Origin: Geobacter sp.
GTDB taxonomy: Bacteria > Desulfobacterota > Desulfuromonadia > Geobacterales > Geobacteraceae
NCBI GenBank assembly: GCA_003314535.1
Contig: POSG01000018.1
Span: 1 to 63,347 of the forward strand
Direction: 5' to 3'
Length of the DNA: 63,347 bases
Below are positions 56,199 through 63,259 of the stretch, piece by piece (position 1 is the stretch's first letter; the number at the start of each line of letters is the position of its first letter). Made by a program: the position numbers and the translations under genes. Under the pieces are notes generated by a model. That model was given only the letters and a program-made list of their open reading frames with translations. It was not told where the DNA came from and did no database searches.

Positions 56199-56441
56199 TT
56201 GAACACAGAAGCTATTACCAGAATATTAGAGATACTGAGAGAAAATAATTTATCAGAAGAAGCGGATACACTTGAAGACTTGGTTGTAAATTATTTTTCC
56301 TCTTCTAAGGAAGATAAAATTGTCATTGCACGTAAAATAAAAGATATGTGTCACCCTAAATGGCTTGGTGACTTGTATGTAAAAAGTTTATCGATAAATG
56401 AATGGTATAGTCTGCTTAATAAGCTAAGTAAATCAATTTGA
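56199..56441 (+). CDS. Probable immunity protein for the Rhs toxin tip
   Basis: An 80-residue, mostly helical, acidic protein (ITRILEILRENNLSEEADTL, then DMCHPKWLGDLYVKSLS). It starts with TTG at 56199, preceded by AAGGAGG at 6 bases, 11 bp after the Rhs stop. Position directly after a polymorphic toxin, small size and AT-rich DNA like the toxin tip argue for immunity; the family is not recognised. The C-terminus NEWYSLLNKLSKSI fits a compact helical fold. Confidence 0.7.
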   Translation: MNTEAITRILEILRENNLSEEADTLEDLVVNYFSSSKEDKIVIARKIKDMCHPKWLGDLYVKSLSINEWYSLLNKLSKSI

Positions 56442-56468
56442 AAATACTGTTAGCACGAAGAACTACAA

Positions 56469-56490
56469 GGGACACCCCCAGGGGTCAGGG
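56469..56490 (+). repeat. GC-rich spacer repeat, copy 1
   Basis: GGGACACCCCCAGGGGTCAG in otherwise AT-rich DNA, shortly before the frameshifted gene at 56549. Related copies stand before the next two genes (56933, 57422). Confidence 0.6.
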
Positions 56491-56548
56491 CTACACATTT
56501 CAAGATAAGCTTCCTGAGTCAGCCTATAAAAATACAAGGGATTTATAA

Positions 56549-56891
56549 ATGACAGAAAATATTGTTTTCAAAACAAATATTCTCTTTTTTAAAATCAGGG
56601 ATAACCATTCCATTTCAACATAATATTGCTGAATTACTGGTATTTCCAGAAGTTATAATTGTACGACTCGATATTCCATACAGAGTTTTGTTCAATGAAA
56701 ACGTATATGGAATATCACATGAGGGCAACCTATTATGGCAGATTCCCAAAATAGACCATGTATATCAAGACAGCCCATATACTGGCATGAAAATAATGAA
56801 CAATGAGTTGATACTCTGTAACTGGGATGGTTTAGATGTAACTATTGATCCCATAACGGGCAATATTTTGAAAACATCATATGGTAAATAA
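56549..56891 (+). pseudogene. Frameshifted orphan immunity-like gene
   Basis: The ATG at 56549 has AAGGGA 8 bases upstream and opens MTENIVFKTNILFFKIR, but the frame closes after 24 codons. A +1 shift near the GGG at 56598-56600 (or the T6A4 run just before) would join it to the downstream frame. That frame reads ITIPFQHNIAELLVFPEVII and then NVYGISHEGNLLWQI, SPYTGM, NWDGLDVTIDPITGNILK. The joined product of ~113 residues looks like a small immunity-type protein. The downstream frame alone would have to start at a TTG (56562) without a ribosome site. It is either a recent mutation or a sequencing error; the function is inferred from context only. Confidence 0.55.
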
Positions 56892-56932
56892 TTCTATTTA
56901 TACAGAGATGGTAATCACCCGACAGTCCACCC

Positions 56933-56960
56933 GAGGGAACCCCCAAGGGTCAGTGTGCAT
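56933..56960 (+). repeat. GC-rich spacer repeat, copy 2
   Basis: GAGGGAACCCCCAAGGGTCA followed by GTGTGCAT, matching copies at 56469 and 57422. Confidence 0.6.
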
Positions 56961-56966
56961 AGAGGT

Positions 56967-57009
56967 CAGGTCTCAACAATCAACATTCAATGTCAAGCGT
57001 TGAGACCTG
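56967..57009. repeat. REP-like inverted repeat
   Basis: CAGGTCTCAAC (56967-56977) and GTTGAGACCTG (56999-57009) are perfect 11-bp arms. A 20-codon open frame (MERDENLREMVAQIKDLFKI) closes at 57094 just after it and looks like the tail of a lost transposase-type gene. Similar GGTCAGGTCT palindromes accompany REP-associated transposases in related genomes (recollection, not verified). Confidence 0.5.
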
Positions 57010-57091
57010 CCCCCTACCCTTTTCAAGCGAAAATGGAAAGGGATGAGAATCTGAGGGAAATGGTGGCCCAGATCAAGGATCTATTCAAAAT

Positions 57092-57412
57092 ATGAAAAGT
57101 GTAGCCCCGCCCCTCTGGCTGTGCTTGTTGGATTTAATGGATGAAATGATTAACTCATTGCATGAAGCAGGAAAAATATCGACAGCTGAATATTTCATAT
57201 CAGTTAAGAAAAAAATATTGACGACTAATAACAATGCCAAAATGAAAGTAGTGTTAAAAAGATTGATGAGTTCTGGAGCTATGTCACAATATGCAAACTT
57301 TAGTTTTAAGCAAGATCAGATATTTGATAAAATATCTGATCTTGCTGAGAATATGTACAAAAACATTCACTCTTGTAAACTGGCAGAAAAAATATACGAC
57401 TTGATTGAATAA
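57092..57412 (+). CDS. Small AT-rich gene, possible orphan immunity protein
   Basis: A 106-residue helical protein (LMDEMINSLHEAGKISTAEY, then KMKVVLKRLMSSGAMSQYAN). The first ~12 residues (KSVAPPLWLCL) are unlike the rest and may be read from flanking sequence; a start at the internal Met (57139 region) is possible, and the N-terminus may be truncated. The codon use is AT-rich like the Rhs tip. A perfect 17-bp inverted repeat (57309-57346) sits inside the coding sequence. Family not recognised. Confidence 0.45.
   Translation: MKSVAPPLWLCLLDLMDEMINSLHEAGKISTAEYFISVKKKILTTNNNAKMKVVLKRLMSSGAMSQYANFSFKQDQIFDKISDLAENMYKNIHSCKLAEKIYDLIE
57309..57346. repeat. Perfect 17-bp inverted repeat within a coding region
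   Basis: AGCAAGATCAGATATTT (57309-57325) and AAATATCTGATCTTGCT (57330-57346) are exact inverted copies with a 4-base loop. It encodes part of KQDQIFDKISDLAE, so the hairpin is contained in an open frame. Confidence 0.8.
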
Positions 57413-57421
57413 AAAGCTCGT

Positions 57422-57447
57422 AGGACCACCAAGGGTCAGTGTAAGGA
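57422..57447 (+). repeat. GC-rich spacer repeat, copy 3
   Basis: AGGACCACCAAGGGTCAGTG followed by TAAGGAG, which doubles as the ribosome site region of the next gene. Confidence 0.55.
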
Positions 57448-57453
57448 GGGGTC

Positions 57454-58659
57454 ATGAAAAATACGGTTACTCTCCCGGTTAAATTCAAAGCAAGCTATAA
57501 ACGGGTATTGCTAGCCTTGCCCGGAGCGTGCATCATCGCCTTGATAGCCTTTGTATTGATATATTGCGGTATAAGGCAGGGGCAACCATTTGCAATAGTT
57601 CTCGGAGGGGCAATTGTGGCCCTTCTGATACATCTGGCGAAAGCTGTTTGCACAACCTTAACCTTGCATGATCGCGGGTTCGTAATCACAACCTCTTCCA
57701 AGCAAATGGAAGTAAAATGGACCGATATCCTCGACATATCAACCATTTGCATTCTCGGAATGCAATGCAACATTGGATGGCATTTCACGGAAGAGTACAA
57801 GAAGACCCGCATGAGAAAGCTCGAGCGGGCGTTTTGCTGTACAGGTCTGTGTGACCGGTTTATGACCGGTTTGTACCGTGGCATTTCCGTTTCAGACCTC
57901 TCGGATCTCATGAATCGAATTCGACTGGCGGCTGTTCCGGCACCGCCGATTTCGCCAGAACAAAGGTTTGCCCTTGCCACAAGCGCCATTCTTAGCGAAG
58001 TGAACGCCCAAAGCCATACGATCCTGCATGGAGATCTCCCAAGCTACACTTTAACAACAAATTCAAAAGAGATTCTCAAATCGGCATGGGGTGTGTCCAC
58101 TGAAATCGAGCTGCTCGATTGCCTGACCTGGTTAAAAAAAACCGGTAACCGCAGGGATTATGAGGATATCATCTGTAATTTGCCAGACAACTTGGAGCAT
58201 TTGGATCCCTTGCGGATGTTGAAACCTGAAGCAGTAGCCATGATGAACAAAAAAGAAAAAAATGATTTCAAGCGGGAAGTATTCTGTGTCCAAAAATACT
58301 CTGCCCGGCACAAATCCATTCTGGCGTGGGATTTGTGCCGGCTGGTGTCAGTCTCCAGATTTGGGGCGGGCGCCAATTACCTGAACGACGATGACGCCTG
58401 GCAATGGATATTGGATGCAGCTTCAACCCTGAGACACGCCTTTTCCTCCTGGCAGGAGATGGCAGACAACTATCTTGTCGGCAGGGAATTCTGCGCGATA
58501 GACCATGAAAACAACAGAATCGGAATTGCCGTAAAGAAGCTGCTCGATAAAAACAATTCCCTAAGCCCGTGGAATAGTATCCCTTGGAATCCCGCACCAA
58601 AGGTTTATGGTATCGAATGCGGCACAATAACGGCCGACTTACCAGCATACCTCCAGTGA
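57454..58659 (+). CDS. Membrane-anchored DUF1266 protein
   Basis: A 401-residue protein. Two N-terminal membrane helices (LALPGACIIALIAFVLIYCG and PFAIVLGGAIVALLIHLAKA) precede a small PH-like stretch (~70-130). The C-terminal ~200 residues (KSAWGVSTEIELLDCLTWLK; SILAWDLCRLVSVSRFGAGA; LNDDDAWQWI; FSSWQEMADNYLVGREFC) match DUF1266, known from proteins of unknown role. It has AAGGAGGG before the ATG and a more typical base composition than its upstream neighbours. It follows the toxin/immunity tail, so an association with the Rhs module is possible but unproven. Confidence 0.75.
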   Translation: MKNTVTLPVKFKASYKRVLLALPGACIIALIAFVLIYCGIRQGQPFAIVLGGAIVALLIHLAKAVCTTLTLHDRGFVITTSSKQMEVKWTDILDISTICILGMQCNIGWHFTEEYKKTRMRKLERAFCCTGLCDRFMTGLYRGISVSDLSDLMNRIRLAAVPAPPISPEQRFALATSAILSEVNAQSHTILHGDLPSYTLTTNSKEILKSAWGVSTEIELLDCLTWLKKTGNRRDYEDIICNLPDNLEHLDPLRMLKPEAVAMMNKKEKNDFKREVFCVQKYSARHKSILAWDLCRLVSVSRFGAGANYLNDDDAWQWILDAASTLRHAFSSWQEMADNYLVGREFCAIDHENNRIGIAVKKLLDKNNSLSPWNSIPWNPAPKVYGIECGTITADLPAYLQ

Positions 58660-58875
58660 AATCAGCGTCCGGCTTCCTGGTCCAGCAACTGACCACGGTG
58701 CAACTCGATGACTGACAGGAAGGTGGGTCAATTTTCGATTTCCGTTGATACAGGAAACCTTCCTCAGATTATTCAGCACATAAACAAAAATAAACATTCT
58801 CTCCCCGAAGTTCCGCTGAGGCTGCTGTTTTCGGGGAATGCAATAAAGCAAGCCCGGAACCAATATTTTGTAAAC

Positions 58876-60027
58876 TTACATTGTCATTGCTTCTTCCAAA
58901 TTCACCATGGGAATAACCTCGACCTGCTCGGCCAGGCGGTAACGCCTGTTCCCGGGATACAACACCTTGAGCCTGTCGAGCTCCAGGTCCTCCAGGGCGT
59001 TCCGCATGGACGGGGTGAGCTTCGGCGCATCCATCCTCTTGACCTCCACGCCGAAACGGTGGCCATCACTGATCAGAAGGAGATCCAGTTCCGCCCCTCC
59101 GTGAGTTCCCCAGAAATAGACCTCGTCCGGCACCGACAGCTTGATGATTTCCTCGATGACATATCCCTCCCATGAAGCGCCGCTCTTCGGGTGGCGCAGG
59201 AGGTCTTCCATGGTACGGATACCGAGCAGCTGGTGGAGGAGCCCGCTGTCGCAGAAGTAGATCTTGGGAGATTTGATCTGCCGCTTTTTCAGGTTGGCAT
59301 GCCAGGGCTGAAGCTGCCGTACCATGAACACACCCTCCAGGAGGTCGAGATAGCGGCGGGTGGTTGATTCGTTCACCCCGAGGGAACGGGCGGGCTCGGC
59401 GGCATTCCAGATCTGGCCGTGGTAGTGGGCCAACATGGTCCAGAATCTGAGGAGCGTAGGTGCGGGAGTAGTGATGCCGAACTGCGGCATGTCACGCTCC
59501 AGGAACGTCTGGATGAAATTCCTGCGCCAGGCCAGGCTGTCTGAATCAGCGTCCCCCAGGAAAGAAAGGGGGAACCCGCCACGCAGCCAGTGCCGATCGC
59601 ATGCCGCCGTCCCCACCTCACCGAGGCTGAATCCACCGATAGTAACGGTTTCCAGCCTGCCGGCGAGAGATTCGGACGATTGCCGCAACAGAGACGGTGA
59701 TGCGCTCCCCAGGATCAGGAACCGCGCCGGAAGCGGGTCCCGGTCGGCCAGTACGCGCAATACCGGAAACAGCTCGGGCCGCCGTTGTACCTCATCGATC
59801 ACCACGAGCCCTTTCAGCGCTCCGAGTGCCGTCATCGGCTCGTCGAGCCGGGCAAGACTCAGCGGATCTTCCAGGTCGAAATAATTGAGTGAATCCGGGT
59901 GGACGAACTGGCGCGCCAGGGTTGTTTTCCCGCACTGACGCGGCCCTAGAAGCGCCACGATGCGGCTTCGGTCGAGAGCTGTGCGGATAGCGGAGATAAG
60001 GGTGGGTCTCTGGATCATGGCCAACAT
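58876..60027 (-). CDS. AAA-type ATPase with C-terminal DUF4143 domain
   Basis: A 383-residue protein. The Walker A loop is LGPRQCGKTTLARQF and Walker B is LKGLVVIDEVQRRPE. A helical lid follows and then DUF4143 (YFCDSGLLHQLLGI; GASWEGYVIEEIIKL; FWGTHGGAELDLLL, with nuclease-like D/E-x-K motif GVEVKRMD). This family is widespread in accessory regions with no settled function. I prefer the ATG at 60027 (MLAMIQRPTLISAI), with AAGG a few bases upstream, over the Met at 60018 or earlier in-frame codons. The 5' flank is a 14-bp perfect inverted repeat. Confidence 0.85.
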   Translation of the reverse strand: MLAMIQRPTLISAIRTALDRSRIVALLGPRQCGKTTLARQFVHPDSLNYFDLEDPLSLARLDEPMTALGALKGLVVIDEVQRRPELFPVLRVLADRDPLPARFLILGSASPSLLRQSSESLAGRLETVTIGGFSLGEVGTAACDRHWLRGGFPLSFLGDADSDSLAWRRNFIQTFLERDMPQFGITTPAPTLLRFWTMLAHYHGQIWNAAEPARSLGVNESTTRRYLDLLEGVFMVRQLQPWHANLKKRQIKSPKIYFCDSGLLHQLLGIRTMEDLLRHPKSGASWEGYVIEEIIKLSVPDEVYFWGTHGGAELDLLLISDGHRFGVEVKRMDAPKLTPSMRNALEDLELDRLKVLYPGNRRYRLAEQVEVIPMVNLEEAMTM

Positions 60028-60029
60028 AT

Positions 60030-60070
60030 TACCTTGAAAATCCCGCATGTCAAGCAGGATTTTCAAGGTA
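60030..60070. promoter_or_regulatory. Perfect 14-bp inverted repeat at the ATPase start
   Basis: TACCTTGAAAATCC (60030-60043) and GGATTTTCAAGGTA (60057-60070) are exact inverted copies with a 13-base spacer. The near arm contains the AAGG ribosome site and ends 2 bases before the ATG at 60027. It could hide that site in the mRNA or bind a regulator. Confidence 0.6.
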
Positions 60071-60292
60071 AAAAACGATCTGTCCAGCCGTGCGGACCCA
60101 GAACTGCAACGGGGTCAGAAATTGCACGGAACTGCATGGTAGTGCCGGTTTTTCGGGGGACACATTGACGATTTAATTTTGAACTGAACTTAAACTGGTG
60201 ATCCCGGACGGCTGTGCAGGTCCGACAACTTGCTCATACAAGCTATCAAAACCATCGGAGGCTTCCACTTCAAGCCCTACTTGTGCATTTAA

Positions 60293-60340
60293 ACACTATA
60301 CTTATCTATTCCAAGTGAGTATGGTGCCCCCTGAACTACC
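60293..60340 (+). repeat. Palindromic boundary repeat, copy 1
   Basis: ACTATACTTATCTATTCCAA followed by GTGAGTATGGTGCCCCCTGAACTACC. The same ~48 bp with a few changes recurs at 63116-63164 in the same orientation. Each can fold (CACTATACT/AGTATGGTG). It is what the 60071-60382 gap contains besides unassigned sequence. Confidence 0.65.
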
Positions 60341-60382
60341 GTTGTGCCTATAAAATGGGAAAGCACCCCCTTCACTTCCATA

Positions 60383-61465
60383 TTATTTGCGGTTGATTCC
60401 CAGGTCTTTTTTGACAGACTTAAGGTAACGGCCAAATGCCTTATCTTTGTTCCGCTTTTCAAGATACGACAGGTCATGAAACTCTGATTCAGTCCTTAAT
60501 TTGATAAAGCTCTGATAGCGTGCCCGATGGAGGCTTCCTTCCTCAACTGCGCGCAAAACAGCACAACCTTTTTCCTTCAAGTGAGAGCAATCTCGATATT
60601 TGCATTTCGATGCCAACTTGAAGATATCAGCAAAGCTGTCGCCCATCCCTTCCTCAGCTCCCATAATGCCAAACTCGCGCATTCCAGGGTTATCAATCAG
60701 CATTGCACCATTACTCAACAGTATGAGTTCGCGCCGCACCGTCGTATGTCGTCCTTCTCCAGTACCACTCACCATTTTGGTCTCAAGCATTTGACGGCCG
60801 ATCAGCTGGTTTATTAAAGTGCTTTTGCCAACCCCTGATGAACCTAAAAGACTGTAGGTTTTCCCGGATTGCAATATGTCGCGCACATTGTTAACCCCTT
60901 CTCCGGTGATATTGCTAAGCGCGATTACCTCCGTAGTTATTCCGGCATTTCTAATTTCATCAAATAGTTCTTGGCGCGCTTCGGGACTGACCAGGTCGGT
61001 TTTCGTGAGCAAAATGACAGGGTCTACGTGCCCATTTCTCACCATAACCAGGTAACGCTCAAGCCTGTTAACATTGAAGTCGAACTGACAGGACTGGACA
61101 ATTAACGCCACGTCAATATTCGACGCGATCATCTGGTATTCAATGGTATCTCCTGCAGCCTTGCGCCGAAGAAACGACTTTCTCGGAACGACGTCATGAA
61201 TTATTCCAAAATCGTCAGAGCCGCTGTATTGAACGGATACCCAGTCTCCAACACAAGGGAAATCACTCGGTCGCTCAGTTGTATAGAGAAAACGGCCGGC
61301 AAGCTTTGCGCGATATTCACCAGATTCATCTATTACAAGAAGTTGTTCACGATCCACTGCAACAACACGTGCAAGACGGTGTCCTGCCATGATTATTTCC
61401 TGTGCCTTTGCATCAAACCATTCATTCCATCCAAATTGATGCAATTGTTCAGAAACAGATATCAT
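60383..61465 (-). CDS. rsgA: Ribosome small-subunit-dependent GTPase RsgA
   Basis: A 360-residue circularly permuted GTPase that checks 30S maturation. An N-terminal OB fold (~30-105) is followed by GTPase motifs in permuted order: G4 LLTKTDL, G5 ALSNITGEG, G1 LGSSGVGKST, G2 VSGTGEGRHTT, G3 DNPGMREF. A C-terminal zinc knuckle (CKYRDCSHLKEKGC) completes the family pattern. The ATG at 61465 was chosen because GAGGA precedes it and an upstream in-frame region lacks a ribosome site. It lies in the repeat-bounded segment with the SIR2-like gene, 190 bp downstream of it. Confidence 0.9.
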   Translation of the reverse strand: MISVSEQLHQFGWNEWFDAKAQEIIMAGHRLARVVAVDREQLLVIDESGEYRAKLAGRFLYTTERPSDFPCVGDWVSVQYSGSDDFGIIHDVVPRKSFLRRKAAGDTIEYQMIASNIDVALIVQSCQFDFNVNRLERYLVMVRNGHVDPVILLTKTDLVSPEARQELFDEIRNAGITTEVIALSNITGEGVNNVRDILQSGKTYSLLGSSGVGKSTLINQLIGRQMLETKMVSGTGEGRHTTVRRELILLSNGAMLIDNPGMREFGIMGAEEGMGDSFADIFKLASKCKYRDCSHLKEKGCAVLRAVEEGSLHRARYQSFIKLRTESEFHDLSYLEKRNKDKAFGRYLKSVKKDLGINRK

Positions 61466-61655
61466 TTGAGATTCCTCAAAATCCAATAAATTTATCTTCT
61501 CTTTGCTAGCAACCAACGTTGTGAGGCGCACCGGCGACCTTCCCTCTGGCCGATTTATCAATAACAAAATAGGGAAGCGTCCTCTATTTTCGTTTCAACC
61601 GGTCCTATTTTCTTGCTGGGAACTCTCATCGTGTCAGAAGGGTATATTCAAGTTG

Positions 61656-62879
61656 TCAAGGCAAGGCTCCATTGCCCACATGCACAAGGTAATGATTATA
61701 TGCTTCCGCAAATTCTTGTGCTGTCATTCTAAGCAAAAAATCGTCATTTTGAGGAGACTCAACGGGATATTGATAAAATTTTCCGTTTGAAATATAGCCT
61801 TCTGGATCAACGTAGATAATTTTTAGCCCCTTCAACCGTGCTTTCTCCTGTATTCTCCGCCTATCTGCATGTGAGCCGACCACCAATAACGATTTTGCAT
61901 TTTCGTCAAAGTCTATATCCGGGACTATTGATTGTTCTTCGTAGCGCCGTACAAAAGCTTCTGCCAGTCCAACACGCCTTGCCAACCCGTCAAAATTGTT
62001 AGTTATTACTGGACCTACAAGGTGTCCTAAATTTTTCAACTTCCAAAGCAACTTATAAAAGGTTGTGGGTTCTGCAGCTAACGAAGTTCTGTATGAAAAT
62101 GAAGATTGACAGTAGAATTGTTCCGGATTTTCTAGAAGGCGGGAAAGAAGGCTAAAACGGTCATCGCAAAAAATAAAATTCCCGCCACTATCGGTGATAT
62201 CATATAAACTATGCAAAACATGCAATGGCGGTATTCCAGCCTCAATAGAAGGGCCACAACCAAGCTCAACCTGAAATGGCAAGTATTTAGATATTTCGTC
62301 AACAGATTCAATAATTGACGGATTTCCTCGCGGGAGCGGTTTTCGAATTCCGCTCTTAAATACGCTCCATGGGTTTGAATATTTGTATTCAGGAATTTTA
62401 GTTTTTGATGAAGTTAGCGTAGCCTCAACAAACTGATAATTATGAGGGAAATGACGTGCAGCCAATTTCTCGGGAGGGTTTTCTGAAATGTATAATTGGA
62501 ATGTAAGATCACCACGTTTATGATACTTTTTTGTGCGTTCGTATTCCCAGTTCATTGATAATGCTTTATAGCAATTAGTCCTAAGAGTAATTACTTCATC
62601 AACAGGTATGGCTAGAAATAACCACAGATATGGTGCCTTCAGATAGAAACCTGTTTTATTGTTTTCTATCAAGGTCACATCATATTCGTCTATGAAATAA
62701 AGTATTTTTACTCTTGCGTCAGCCTCGCTTTTCCACCCTGATTTTTCAGATGTCTCCTTTTCTTGCGTACGGCGCCATAAACCCTCAAAAAAAGTTCTGT
62801 CTGCGCTTACAAACTGGTTCTTCCAACGTTCAATGAAATCGGAATCATTGAATGATTGTATCTGATATGGAAGTATCAT
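61656..62879 (-). CDS. SIR2-like NAD-binding protein with unknown N-terminal domain
   Basis: A 407-residue protein. The second half reads as a sirtuin-like Rossmann fold: ELGCGPSIEAGIPPLHVLHS (~205, cf. GAGxSxxSGIPxFR), VITNNFDGLARRVGLAEAFV (~291, cf. TQNxDxL, N295 and D297 conserved) and LLVVGSHADRRRIQEKARLK with IIYVDPEG (~331-360, cf. the VVGTSL and IN steps). No catalytic His of deacetylases is obvious, so NAD hydrolysis is a more likely chemistry than deacetylation. Residues 1-200 are AT-rich and unassigned. GGAGGT precedes the ATG at 62879. SIR2-like proteins with extra domains are frequent in antiphage systems (family knowledge); that role is inferred. Confidence 0.65.
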   Translation of the reverse strand: MILPYQIQSFNDSDFIERWKNQFVSADRTFFEGLWRRTQEKETSEKSGWKSEADARVKILYFIDEYDVTLIENNKTGFYLKAPYLWLFLAIPVDEVITLRTNCYKALSMNWEYERTKKYHKRGDLTFQLYISENPPEKLAARHFPHNYQFVEATLTSSKTKIPEYKYSNPWSVFKSGIRKPLPRGNPSIIESVDEISKYLPFQVELGCGPSIEAGIPPLHVLHSLYDITDSGGNFIFCDDRFSLLSRLLENPEQFYCQSSFSYRTSLAAEPTTFYKLLWKLKNLGHLVGPVITNNFDGLARRVGLAEAFVRRYEEQSIVPDIDFDENAKSLLVVGSHADRRRIQEKARLKGLKIIYVDPEGYISNGKFYQYPVESPQNDDFLLRMTAQEFAEAYNHYLVHVGNGALP

Positions 62880-63032
62880 GCTTATTCTACCTCCGAGTGT
62901 AACGGAGCCGCGAGCTGAGCGGCCAAAGTGAGGCAAGTTTACGTGCTCATACTGAGGACCGCTCCAGGTCGCTGTTCTGCGGCGGGGGTCAGCACGCCCC
63001 GCCCCGAACACGACCGGGTTCAGGTCACGGCT

Positions 63033-63065
63033 CCGTTCTGCGGTCGCGAAGCGACCGCAGAACGG
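63033..63065. repeat. Perfect 15-bp hairpin
   Basis: CCGTTCTGCGGTCGC (63033-63047) and GCGACCGCAGAACGG (63051-63065) with a GAA loop, in the 458-bp space between the SIR2-like gene and the window-end element. A partial copy GTTCTGCGGCGGGGG lies at 62972. Confidence 0.7.
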
Positions 63066-63115
63066 CCCCCGCGGATCATCGACAGACGGACGCGCGAGCT
63101 TGCTGGAATTCAAGG

Positions 63116-63164
63116 GACACCATACTTATTTATTCCAAATGAGGATGGGGTCCCCCGAACTACC
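63116..63164 (+). repeat. Palindromic boundary repeat, copy 2
   Basis: GACACCATACTTATTTATTC followed by CAAATGAGGATGGGGTCCCCCGAACTACC, direct copy of 60293-60340. The pair brackets rsgA and the SIR2-like gene (about 2.8 kb apart). Confidence 0.65.
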
Positions 63165-63259
63165 CTGGAACTACCAGAGGAACTACCAGGGACGTTGTTT
63201 ATTTGTTTACGTATTTATTGTTGGTTTTGATAATCTAAATATGACCAGTTTAGGGGCCT

